A stretch of DNA of 64,000 nucleotides from Iris pallida (GCA_029216955.1 JANAVB010003999.1:3791999-3855998); one strand, 5' to 3'. Numbered from the stretch's first letter, positions 35,714-46,115 are shown. The notes: generated from the sequence alone by a model not told the origin. Translations and numbers: made by a program.

Positions 35714-36478
35714 CTATTCTTCATGGCTCCGACTCTTGCATGAGCAGTCTCCAACTGCTTCACCTTCTATGATCCTTGAGTCTGCTTCATGCCTTCCTGT
35801 AGTGGGTGTAGTAAGCATGGTCTGCTGAACATGAAGAGAGTCCTTAGGTTGTTGCATAACAGTTGTTGCTGGAATAGGTGCTCTAGTTTGACGGAAGGGT
35901 AAGGGGCAATTCTTTACCCGATGTTCAGCAGATCCACATGCCAAACATTGCCCCAATCTCTTGCGACAAATATTGGCGAAGTGACCAGGCCTTTTGCAGA
36001 AGTTGCAAACCAATAACTTCTTACGACATGAATGCCGGGTAGTAGAGTACTTGATAGGGCCCAAATATCTTCTATATTCAGGGTTATCCTTCCTTGGACG
36101 AGATTCCGCTCCAACTTGGTTTAGGATAGCTAAGGTGACGTCGTTGACGTTCTTCATGACTTCTCTCGTGATATCCATCTGTTCTTGTTGGGCTTCAGCT
36201 TGAGCTTTCTGGTACTCCAGGATTTCTTGAAATAGAGCAACCATTTGGGAGGTATTTGCTGGTACTGGTGGAGCAACATGAATGGGTACTTCCCCAAGGA
36301 AAAGTAACCCATTTTGAGAAGAGGTAGGATTTGCCAGTGTAGTGAGAACTTCACTAGACGAATTATGGGGATGATCAAACAGCTGGTGGGGTGTAAAGCT
36401 TGGATTTGGTTGAGGAGGCGGGGTTCGATCCGGAGATGACACCTCATTGACAGCAGGATTGGTTTCGTCAGTGGTCAT
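35714..36478 (-). CDS. Shortened gag-like ORF with two zinc knuckles
   Basis: 254 codons from the ATG at 36478. A proline-rich N-terminus (TTDETNPAVNEVSSPDRT) and a glutamine-rich helix (YQKAQAEAQQEQMDITREVM) are followed almost directly by two CCHC knuckles (CNFCKRPGHFANIC and CLACGSAEHRVKNC). The capsid-like core that normally separates these parts (as in 13203-16691) is absent, so the ORF looks like an in-frame internal deletion. It could still bind RNA. The intact frame beside a dead pol suggests a non-autonomous element mobilised in trans. Confidence 0.8.
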   Translation of the reverse strand: MTTDETNPAVNEVSSPDRTPPPQPNPSFTPHQLFDHPHNSSSEVLTTLANPTSSQNGLLFLGEVPIHVAPPVPANTSQMVALFQEILEYQKAQAEAQQEQMDITREVMKNVNDVTLAILNQVGAESRPRKDNPEYRRYLGPIKYSTTRHSCRKKLLVCNFCKRPGHFANICRKRLGQCLACGSAEHRVKNCPLPFRQTRAPIPATTVMQQPKDSLHVQQTMLTTPTTGRHEADSRIIEGEAVGDCSCKSRSHEE

Positions 36479-36667
36479 TCTCTGGAAGGTTTAGGATGCA
36501 AACATAAGCAAGGTATCCTACCAGTCTATAATTAAACAAAATATTTATCATATATTTATATACCGGTCCTAGGTTGTGGCAATTTAATGTTCTAGTGTTC
36601 TATTTGTTTCTAACATGATTCTCCTAAGTTGTTGATTTTAGACCTACATGGGCCACCACTAAAAACA
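36479..36667 (-). other. Leader of second Ty3 element
   Basis: Between LTR B and gag. Directly after the LTR it reads TGTTTTTAGTGGTGGCCCAT then GTAGGTCT, shared with the chromovirus leader at 16966-16989. No methionine-type primer site is seen. Confidence 0.6.
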
Positions 36668-39647
36668 TGTCACGACCCGATCCCAATTTCTTGGGTCGAA
36701 CCGGATCATGCCCAGCCTGCACCGTTGTTGAGACGGCGGCAGTAAGCTGTATCTCCGTTTGCAGGTAACATCAACAACATAATAAAATTGCCACAACTTT
36801 TATTCGATTAATAAAAACTTTTACAATAGAAGAATTTCTTACAATTGAAAATTTATACAATTATCATGAAGAACAACTCAAGCAACTAGCTTCTTAGCCT
36901 CAGATCCTCGTGGAACAGGCAATCCTCAGTGTAACCTAAAAATGTTGGTCTCCAGTCAGGAGGGAGCAAAGTACAATTATGAAAATCTACAATTCAACTA
37001 ATAATTAATAATTTGCAATTATAAACAATTTAGAAATGCAATATTTTCCAACAGTTCTACAATTGAAAACATGTGATTTGAGTAAGTAACGACTATGACC
37101 GGTTTGGGATGATTCACTGATATGATCCGGCCTATCCCCGTGTGTGAGAGGGGTAAGCTCGTACAATCCTATTACTAAAAGTTTTAGGGTATTGGTCATA
37201 GACGCTACACTACTCCCCCAATATCCCGAGTCAATTAGATTCAATGAGGCAATGAGACAATAACAATCAATACTCTAGGAGAGAGTTCCGTGTAGAATTG
37301 TGGTTTAAGCATGCAAGATTACTATTACTAATTAAATTGCAAACAATCACAACTGTACTTGCCTTGAATTTCAATTGGTCGAGATTTGTACTTCGGGATT
37401 CGAAAGGTCACGTTCTTCCTTGAAATCCTACATTCCGGGGAACTTTATCTCAGAAATACAAATACCAGAAAAATCTAGTTGCAATCTCTATTTGTCTTTC
37501 CTAGTCTATTTTAGTTATTAGCTAGCTAACACTCATCACAACGTTTACTAATGAGTTTGAATTTAGAAATTCAATTTATTTAGATTTTTCGGGAAAACTT
37601 GTAATTTTCAATTTAATATAAAACTTGGTATTTATTAACTTATTGGGAAAAAGATTGGTGTTTTATAATTATATATAAAAATATAATTTCTTTTCTTAAA
37701 ATAAGAAAATCGTGAATTATTAATTAATAATAATATTGATTAATCCTACTCGTTTACTCAATCCCAGAAATCACAAATCTATTGTTCCTACTGATTACAA
37801 AATTTTACAGAAGATAAAAGAATAGGCTTATGCCCTTACAAATTAATACATGAATTTAAATAAGAGAAAAATGGGTTAGTCCTATAAATCACCTACAAAA
37901 ATTAAATAATAAAATTTTAATTAAATTTGTAATTTATTAGAAGTCTCAGAACTGGTCCAATCTTCATATACAGCTACTCTGCCTCAACGTCCGGTCGAAC
38001 CGGTGCGTTTGCATTTCGCTAGGGCCCAGTGACCGTTAAGATCGTTGCCCAAAAATAATATTTAAAATAATATTATTTCCGAAAACCATTTTAAAATTAT
38101 TTTTTTATATTTTTATAAAAAATTTGGCAGCATTTCCTCTATTTTTTGGTCAACCCAAAAACTGGGAAACGCTCCGATTATTTGCAAAATAACTCCCAAA
38201 CCCGAAATATATATAAAACATCCACAGAAATAATTTTCCGAAGCCAATTCGGAATCCCGAAATAATATCGGAATTTCCGAAACGGACTCGGAATTCCCGA
38301 AAACACATCGGAAACCACAGAACAGAAAACCACAGAACTATTTCCAAAGCCAACCATTCATTCCAAATCCCACAGAATAGAAATTTATATAAAAATCTCT
38401 AACACAGAACTACGTTCGGGAATTCCGAAATCGAAAGATCACAGAATTAACTTCCGAATGATTCTCGGAAAACCCGAGAATCCACAGAACGTAGTTCTGT
38501 CCAGAAAATCCGATTTAAATCACAGAACCAAACCACAGCAAACAATTTTCGAAAAAATTTCGGAAAAGCCGAAATGATAACGTAATTGTAACGTTACCGA
38601 AAAACCCGAATTCCCGAAGGAATCGGTTGGACCAGAAATCATCACAGACTAAAAGAGTACTACAGGATTATCCAGAAGTTACCAGAACCGAATCCAAAAG
38701 GATTCCGAAAATCCAGTAATGGAACCCGGGACACGTGGTGGCGGGCGACTAGCAACGGATTGAGCAACCGGGAACAGCACGAACGGACGGTACAACCGGG
38801 CGGTCGACCGGGGCTGTCGCCGACGGGCGGACGGGAAAGGCCGCGGGATCGGGGCGCCGGGGAGTCGGGTTGGCGGCGGTCGGCCTAGGGGCGGATCGAC
38901 TCCGGGCAGAGGCGCCGGGGTCGGATCGGGACAGCGGTTCACCGGGATCGGCCTCGGAAGTCGCCGGAAAATTGTGGGGAAAGAGGGGAAGATGTAGTTT
39001 GGAGTGAGGAGAATGAGGAATAGGGGTTTAAATAGGGAAGAGTAGGTTGGGGGTTACCCATAGGGGAGATGGAGAGTCCTCCAGCCATTAACTCCGGCCG
39101 GCGATGGGGAGGGAAAAGGTCGGACGTTGCGTCGGGTTGGAACTCGAAGAACTTCTTCGGTTGAAGAAGAAGAAGTAAAGCTTCTTAATTTCCACAGCAA
39201 CAAATGAGCCAACTAAATGAATGAATGAAAGAATGTTACAGCAAGCTCCTATTTGTCACAACACATGGGTCTAATGGGTTTGTAACCCATTAAATGGATT
39301 TGGGCTAGCCATTCACCTAATGAGTTTGGGCCAAAGGTGTTTGGGTCTAAAATGGCTAAGGCTTTAAGAAATAAGTTTTGGGCCAAAAATCAATAGTAAA
39401 ATAATTTTTTTTTAAAAAAATATAATCAATATTTGAAAATTCTAAAATTCGTTTTAAAAAAAATAATTTAAGTTGCATTATGATTTAGGATCGGGTCTGG
39501 CCAAACAAGCAAAAATTCCATGTTAATTATTTTGAAAAATAATAATTAATATCTACACTAACAATTCACTATTTAAAAATGATAACATTATTCTAACAAA
39601 TAATTTTTTTAAATTAACATAAAAAAAATAAAATTACGGGTTTCACA
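36668..39647 (-). mobile_element. Second Ty3 element, 5' LTR (LTR B), 2980 bp
   Basis: TGTCACGACCC at 36668 to GGGTTTCACA at 39647. It differs from LTR A by only a handful of substitutions and small indels (for example near 37583, 38645, 38800, 39450), so it is young. Its right edge sits inside a coiled-coil-coding exon of the Ulp1-A gene. No target duplication can be tested, because the other end of the tandem is truncated. Confidence 0.93.
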
Positions 39648-39734
39648 GAAGCTCCCTTTTCTCCTCAACGAGCCTTTCATTTGTTTCTCTGAGTTGCTCG
39701 GTTGTTCGCACTGAAATAAAACAAACAATAATGA

Positions 39735-39930
39735 AATGTATGATGTGAACCTAACACGGAGAATAATATTCTCCGTGTAATATAATACGGAGAATATCAT
39801 TCTCCGCTTGGAATTACACGAAGAATAACCTTTCCAGTATCGAAATACAGAATAGCAATTATCCGTTTCAAATAACACGGATAATGCCATTCTCCGTGTT
39901 ATAATACACGGAGAATAGTCATTCTCCTGT
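39735..39930. repeat. Intronic ATTCTCCGT palindromes (intron 2 of Ulp1-A)
   Basis: About four ACGGAGAAT/ATTCTCCGT pairs, lying wholly between the exon 2 donor (39963-39970) and the exon 3 acceptor (39711). They would be transcribed and could fold. Confidence 0.85.
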
Positions 39931-40012
39931 AAGATTACAAATCAGAAATTTGAAATAGAAAAGATTTTACCTTGTGCATGTAGCTTGATTTAAGAACAGA
40001 ATTCTGCTTTCT

Positions 40013-40443
40013 CAAATCCTCCAGTTCATGCACAGAGCCCTCCATCACAACGTTGACTGCACGTTGTTGTGCTTCTTGTGCCTCGAGCTCTTTCAGCTTT
40101 TCTTTGAGTTTCTCATTCTCAAGGTTGGCTGCACGTAACTGCGCTCCTTGTGCCTCCATCTCTTTTAACTTTTCTTTGAGTTCTTTATTCTGCGCAAGAA
40201 TATCAGAATGATGTCTTCTCAAATCGTCCAGTTCATGCACAGAGCCCTCCATCACAACGTTGACTGCACGTTGTTGTGCTTCTTCTGTCTCGAGCTCTTT
40301 CAGCTTTTCTTTGAGTATGGCATTCTCAAAGTTGGCTGCACGTAACTGCGCTCCTTGTGCCTCCATCTCTTCTAACTTTTCTTTGAGTTCTTCATTCTGC
40401 GCAAGAATATCAGAATGATGTCTTCTCAAATCCTCCAATTCCT
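40013..40443 (-). repeat. 207-bp coding repeats giving 69-residue coiled-coil units
   Basis: The phrase CAAATCCTCCAGTTCATGCA and variants recur at 40013, 40220 and 40427, a period of exactly 207 bp. The two full units are nearly identical (HHSDILAQN, then KEKLKEMEAQGAQLRAAN), so the duplication is recent and in frame. It lengthens the coil without breaking heptads. Confidence 0.92.
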
Positions 40444-41589
40444 TTGCTGAGTCGTCCATCACAGCGCCCATTTCATGATGCTGTGGTATCCGTTGTTCAT
40501 CAAAATTATCTCCACATGCTTCTTGGTGTTCTTCCTCTCCCTCTTTTTCAACTTCTTCTATAGGTGGCTCATCTTCTTTGTGCCCTTCTTCTTCCCCAAC
40601 AGGTATAACTAGATCTTCAAATATCATCTTCGACCTCATTTTGTTGTGATATTCGGCCTTGAGGAAGTTTGAGATTTCGTACCCATTCCATGTGAAAAAT
40701 CTTAGGTAATCAGAAATTGGGGCAAACTTCCTTTCCACAAATTTACTATGTTCTGCAAACCAATAGAGGAAGTATATTGTGCAACCTTCCAATTTGTGGA
40801 AAGCCATTGAGTAATCCCCCTGTTCAGTTTTGTTTCTACTCCTCTTTATGCTATCCATTACATATGCCAGGATTAACCTTGGCCAGCATATACTGTTGAT
40901 GATATCCACACTGTCTACCAAGGCCAAGAATCTGTACGGCAAATTTGAACCGCCAGACTTTGTGAAGAATACTGTTTGGCACAAGTGGAAGATTATAAGC
41001 TTGGCCAAATCATCTGGATTAACAGCGTTATCTCCGCCACGAAGCCGTCGTAACAATTCAGAGAACATGTCTCTCGCTTCCTTATTCGTGACTTCTGAGT
41101 GTTTGCCCTTGGTATTAGCTAGCAATCTTGTGAAGTGATCTCTACACAGGCTCAATGATGCTGGTCGTGTGGGCTGCTGTTGTTTTTCCTTTATCAATCT
41201 TCTGTAAGAAACATCATCATCGCTTTTTTCATTCAGCGGTAGACCGAATATGACTGCCATATCCTCGACGCTTGGCACGATTTTAACAGTGGTGCTCAAT
41301 TCAAAGCACCCGATGCCATCTTCTTCTTCTGTGTAACTTGTAATTAAATTCTCAAGCCCTTCGGAGACCTTGTCCACTTCGGAGACGTGGACTCTGTTTT
41401 GGTAGAAAATCTCGACAAAATTCCAGAAACCGATATTCTTCAAGGAACCAATAACTGGCTCAGGTAAACGGCCAACATCTCGATTGACATCCTCCATAAG
41501 ATTTAGCATTGGCTTGAAGGTAGAATGGAAAAGTCTTGAATCCTTATTCCTGACAGATTTTTTTTTTCTACAAAACAAAAAAAACAAAA

Positions 41590-41760
41590 AATTAGGCCGG
41601 AGAATGGCCATTCTTATGGGTTTTAAAACTGGGAACGACATTCTCCGTTTCAAGTTAGACGGAGAATGCCATTCTCCGTTCCAAATTAAACGGCGAATAG
41701 AATTTAACATTCAAATGCGTTTTATGACGGAGAATGTCATTTTCCTTGTAATATATACAG
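41590..41760. repeat. Intronic ATTCTCCGT palindromes (intron 1 of Ulp1-A)
   Basis: Includes ACTGGGAACGACATTCTCCG and GACGGAGAATGCCATTCTCC, the same modules as at 25300 and 27790. It is confined to the intron between 41568 and 41789. Confidence 0.85.
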
Positions 41761-41961
41761 AATTTGCGAACATAAAATCAAAGTTATACCTTCTGTTTGC
41801 ACTTCTTTTTGTTTAGCAACTTTTTCCTTTTTCCTTTGTGCAACTTTCTTAGAATAGGGTTTCGGTTGTTCTCCGTCTATCGCTTTTGGATTTTCTGTAA
41901 CTGGTGCATCTTCTCTAATTGGTGATGCTGCCGGTGATGATTCTGCCGCTGATGCCGACAT

Positions 41962-42344
41962 GGTGTGAATATTGCGAATGGGGAGGAAGGTTTGAAGATT
42001 TTGGAGGAGAATGACCTAGGTTTGAGTACAGAGTGGAGTATGGAAGAAGAGAAGCTTCGAAACATTTTTTTTTCTTTTTTCTTTTAATAAAAGGGTTCGG
42101 AGATGTTTTGAATTAATTAGAAGGATAAAAATGTCATTCGATGGAAGGGAAAAAGACTCCTTTCTGCTTAATTATATTAATTTGAAGGACAAAAATGATT
42201 CTGCTTAATCAAAAAAAATCGAAGCCGTTGGCAAAAATGTCATTACAACTCAACAGAACAAATGAACATAATACATTAGGGGTTTCCATACATTAGATAT
42301 AAAAGAAGAAGAAAAAAAATTATCGTCTTCCATATTCAATCATT
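41962..42344. other. Intergenic region between the two Ulp1-like genes
   Basis: 5' flank of Ulp1-A and 3' flank of Ulp1-B. It is AT-rich. The phrase AAGGATAAAAATGTCATT is echoed by AAGGACAAAAATGATTCT near 42183, with CAAAAATGTCATT near 42231. No gene is seen. Confidence 0.5.
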
Positions 42345-44028
42345 TCAGATTGGACTTCTTTTTAGCTCTTCATTGTGCTCTGAAGTTGTAATCCATTCAG
42401 CAGCTTTGTGTCTTTCCTTTCGCGCTTCAAACTGCATATAATAGACATAACATCAAAAATATTGCTCTAAAAAGTTAAAGTTTTTGACGACATATTTTCG
42501 GACTTACATCGAGAGAATGGTAGTTTAGACTACATCGGTCTTTCATGAATGATATTACAAAAATCTCACAATTAACATAATTGTCTTGGCGGGGAACATA
42601 AGAAGGACGTTTTATTGCAAAAGTAGAAAAGCTGAACCTAGCATCTCTCAACTTTAAAATCTCTTCTTGGAGAAAGAGATCCAAATTTAAAAGCTATAAT
42701 TACCAGAATACAATATGTATTAGTATACCGCGTATCTTGTACCCAATTCATAAAAATTGATGAATATGAGCTTACTATTTCTTTTATGACTGTTTTGCTT
42801 TGAATCAGATCATCTTTAGATGCAAGTGAGTCCCAAATTTCAACAGTCCTTTTTTTAACCAGAACTCTTGCAAGAGTATAGTGTTCACCCAAATGAATGG
42901 GTATGTATATCTGAATCAGGATAATTAGGTAAAACAAATTAGTAAATTTTTTAGAAAATTAAGATTAATATTTAAACATAAATATATTAATACCTCGTTA
43001 CAAGTGCTTAAAGATCCCATGTAATCCTGAAAATATTTGCACTTCTTCCATATTTCATGAGGCTTTTTGTCGGATGGAGGTAACGTTACTTTCTACATAC
43101 ACATCAATTAATACATTACGAAGGACAAACAAACGAGAAAATTGTTAATGCATATGCATTGAAGAATAAAATGCTCACTCACCGATAACCTTATTGGTAA
43201 AAACCATACATTAGCTTTATTGGAGGTTCTTTTTCGTTCCTCCGCGGTGAGAAGAGCCGAGACAATACGGCCTACAATCTGAATAAATCATTAAAAATGT
43301 CAGCAATGGAATCGAAGTAAACATAGATGGCATCTAAGAATAAATATACTATCTATACATACCCCATTGCTAATTTTCATTAAAGGAGCTAAGGTCTTCA
43401 TCTCAAACCGAGACACATAGTTTTTGTTGCAAGATGATATTATTTCTCTAAGAAAAGAAACGAATAAATTAGGAGAAAAAAACTGTTGGAATTAAATCAA
43501 AACTCATATTACTTACTCGTCAGGTCTATCATCGGCAAAAATATAGTCGTAATATCTTGAAGAACCACTAGTACAATTGCTAGGCTTCGAGGTTGAACCC
43601 CTTATTAAATTTTTCGATGGTGTGACCGGATGTAAATTTCCACGCATTCTTTTAGAAGAACTGCTAAAGTCAGTTTCTTCTGTAGGGGACAATGCGAGCA
43701 TTAGGTCCAATGCTTTACTACGAGACTGTAGCTCCACGTCCTCCTCATCGAAAGAAGATACAACGGAAACCACCTTCACATTATTAAATACTCCAGATGA
43801 AGATGCCTTCTTCAAAGCTGGAGATTCTTCAATCTTCTCCAAACGCCGAGATAAATTCATTTGTTCAATTTGTATTGAACCAAGCATAGAATTGATCGAT
43901 GCAACATCAGCTGAAATCTTCGACAGTTGTTGTTCAATCCTGCACAACATACGCGGAATGAAGGTTTCATTTGGAGTTGGCAACCAATCTTCTACGTCTT
44001 CTACATTTTTTCCCACACGAGTAGACAT
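42345..44028 (-). CDS. Ulp1-like (C48) cysteine protease gene B, seven exons
   Basis: Exons 43517-44028, 43363-43447, 43183-43278, 42994-43092, 42776-42910, 42508-42693 and 42345-42431 all have GT/AG borders and add to 1200 nt, one open frame of 399 codons. The N-terminal 170 residues are polar with a short coiled coil (LCRIEQQLSKISADVASI). The C-terminal half is the protease core: IHLGEHYTLARVLV (His), 17 residues on EIWDSL (Asp), then RQDNYVNCEIFVISFM (Gln helper, Cys). All four catalytic positions are present, though Asn-Cys-Glu replaces the usual Asp-Cys-Gly. Such proteins remove SUMO-like tags. Plant transposons often carry them. It lacks the large N-terminal domain seen in gene A. It appears intact. 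Confidence 0.75.
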
Positions 44029-44640
44029 CTTGAGAACAAGAAAACTATTGTATTTCAGAAAACTATTCTATATATTTCAGAATGAATAATAGTACTATGA
44101 AACAAGAAAACTATTGTATATATAGCAAGAGAGAAGTACAAAAAATGAGGAAGATGGAAAGACAAATAAATTTTGAGATTAGCAAACAATCTACTAGCCA
44201 TTTGATTGAAGAGGGCTCGAGGAAGATTCTACTAGCCGTTTGATTGAGGAGGACTCGAGAAAGATTCTACTATCCGTTTGAAAAATACAAAAGGTTATCG
44301 TGATCAACTTCAATTAAGGAACTCTATAAGAGGTTTAATTCCGCTTGATTGAGGAACTCGACGAAGTTCGCCGCGAACCGGAACTTCTTCTTCTTTTCTT
44401 CTTCATCTCCGTTTCTCCTTCCACCACCACCACCATGCCCTGTAGCTTTATAACAAAAATATTAAATTGTTAGATGAAACAAAAAAACTAATTAGGGAAA
44501 GATTACTAAATCAAAATCAAACAGAACACATATTCATAGAAAACATGAGATTAAAGATGAAAGTGTCACAAAAGCAACACCACAATTTTACAACAACTAA
44601 GCAGACTTTGCTAAGCAATAACTAAAATTAGGGACTGTGT
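44029..44640. other. 5' flank of Ulp1-B with short tandem repeats
   Basis: A 45-bp-type unit (TTCTACTAGCCGTTTGATTG then GAGGACTCGAGAAAGA) occurs three times at 44187-44290. At 44340-44470 lies the first copy of a module (CTTCTTCATCTCCG then CCACCACCACC) that recurs on the far side of the minisatellite. No other gene is seen. Confidence 0.6.
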
Positions 44641-44696
44641 CCTCCTTGGATTTAATTTACACAAAGAAGAGATTTGAGAGAACGAGCTTTTGTCGA

Positions 44697-45033
44697 CTTC
44701 CTAAATGTACCATTCTCCGTCCTAAATGTACCATCCTCCGTCTTAAATGTACCATTCTCCGTCCATTCGCCGTATTAAAAGCAAAGAGAATGGCCATTCT
44801 CCGTGTTAAAAGCAAAGAGAATGGCCATTCTCCGTCCATTCGCCGTATTCACCGTCCATTCGCCGTATTAAAAGCAAAGAGAATGGCCATTCTCCGCATT
44901 CTTCGTCCATTCTCCGTCCTAAATGTACCATTCTCCGTCCTAAATGTACCATTCTCCGTCCATTCGCCGTATTAAAAGCAAAGAGAATGGCCATTCTCCG
45001 TGTTAAAAGCAAAGAGAATGACCATTCTCCGTC
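44697..45033. repeat. Inverted copy of the 21-bp minisatellite plus GCAAAGAGAATGG units
   Basis: The 21-bp unit here contains TACCATTCTCCGTCCTAAAT, the exact reverse complement of the unit at 1-550. It occurs in two short runs (44700-44765, 44915-44965). Between them are units with TTAAAAGCAAAGAGAATGGC then CATTCTCCGT. GAATGGCCATTCTCCGT also has its counterpart at 303-318. Confidence 0.92.
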
Positions 45034-45049
45034 CAAAAAAAAATATTCT

Positions 45050-45470
45050 CTTCGAAAATATTATCATTAGAAAAGTAAAAAAATAATCCGCCCGACCTCA
45101 GAAGCAGATTTCCTCAGTTCACCACCACCACCATGACATGTAGCTTTATTAACAAAATATTAAATTGTTAAATAAAAAATAAAATTTCTGACAATGGCAT
45201 GGGCAGTAAAATTAGAGCGGCGCCGCTGGTACTTCTCCTTGTTCGAGGAGGTCTCGACGACGTCCGACGCGAAGCAGACCGATTCTTCTCGGCGCAGCTG
45301 GTAATCCTCGTTGTTCTAGGAGGGCTCGACGACGTTCGACGCGATCCGAACCGATTCTTATTTCCTTCTTCATCTCCGCTTCTCTTTCCACCACCACCAC
45401 CACCACCACCACCACCACCACCACCACTACCATGGCCAGTAACCAAAAAAAAAAAAGGTTCAGATTAAAT
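45050..45470. repeat. Duplicated GGT/CCA-rich modules
   Basis: Text around CACCACCACCACCATG and TGTAGCTTTAT-AACAAAATATTAAATTGTTA occurs at 44420-44480 and 45118-45178. GGCTCGACGACGTTCGACGC-like text occurs at 44355, 45246 and 45326. A (CCA)n run (45388-45428) gives glycine- or proline-only open frames, which I do not accept as genes. Confidence 0.7.
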
Positions 45471-45708
45471 TGGATGGACTTTTGAGAGAGTAAATATGAG
45501 TTAATTTAGGGTGTTCATTGAAAAAATTAAAGTGAAGAATGACCTGCTAAAGCAAGTTACCAACATGTCAAAAGTCTAAATCAGCATTAAATGATGTATC
45601 CTGCATTATTTAATCTGAATTAAATCTGGACCGTTGGATGAACATCCAACGGTCCATATTTTGGATGTATCGATACATCCCAAAAGGGTGGATGTATTGT
45701 AGAATTTT

Positions 45709-45710
<2 letters not shown>

Positions 45711-45780
<70 letters not shown>
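45711..45780. repeat. (AT)n microsatellite
   Basis: An uninterrupted AT run of about 70 bp, directly left of a SINE-like element. Confidence 0.95.
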
Positions 45781-45783
<3 letters not shown>

Positions 45784-45884
45784 AATGACTTCTAGCCTAG
45801 TGGTTAAGAGAGATGCATGTGGCCCAAGTGGTCGGGAGTTCGAGCCTCAGTGGAGGCGAGTCCGCCACAAGTACCCATTGCTTC

Positions 45885-45902
<18 letters not shown>
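45781..45902 (+). mobile_element. tRNA-derived SINE
   Basis: Box A TAGCCTAGTGG (45793-45803) and box B GAGTTCGAGCC (45836-45846) lie at Pol III promoter spacing. An A-run tail (45885-45902) and AT repeats follow on both sides. It resembles plant Au-type SINEs. It is too diverged from a cloverleaf to be a tRNA gene. Confidence 0.7.
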
Positions 45903-45937
<35 letters not shown>

Positions 45938-45949
45938 GATGAGGGTATA

Positions 45950-46112
45950 TATAGAGGATGAGGGAGGTTATATATAGAGGATGAGGGAGGTGAGGTGCCA
46001 CCCTATGGAGGGTGTCTACTTGTCACCCCCCCACATGCTATCATCATGCACCCATGTGCTTGATGATAGCATGGGGGGACACCCCCCCCGTGAGGTGGCA
46101 CCCTACCTCCCT

Positions 46113-46115
<3 letters not shown>
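45950..46115. mobile_element. Short foldback (hairpin) element
   Basis: GAGGTGCCACCCT (about 45992) pairs with AGGTGGCACCCT-type text inverted at 46093. The inner stem CCCCACATGCTATCATCA pairs with TGATGATAGCATGGGG around a 16-base loop. It is flanked by TATA and CT/TA microsatellites. Confidence 0.7.

Larger units (their letters stand above)
39648..41961 (-). pseudogene. Ulp1-like gene A, 5' part: PMD/DUF1985-like domain and coiled coil
   Basis: Exon 1 41790-41961 (MSASAAESSPAASP, basic tail, donor GTATAAC). Exon 2 39971-41567: a globular domain (FKPMLNLMEDVNRDVGRLPE, VPSVEDMAVIFGLPL, LIIFHLCQTVFFT) resembling the plant-mobile/DUF1985-type domain that often precedes Ulp1 cores in plant transposons. 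An acidic linker and a long coiled coil made of 69-residue repeats follow. Exon 3 starts at 39710 and is cut by LTR B at 39648; one frame continues the coil (TTEQLRETNERLVEEKREL). Exon 1 and exon 2 do not join in frame with the obvious sites; an A10 run at the exon 2 start is the likely slip. The protease end is at 28323-29190. Confidence 0.75.

Noticed and set aside
45168..45468. Glycine-rich or proline-rich ORFs
   Set aside because: They read through the (CCA)n run and differ in style in each frame; no conserved domain.
45781..45902. tRNA gene
   Set aside because: A- and B-box-like motifs exist but no cloverleaf; the A-tail marks a SINE.
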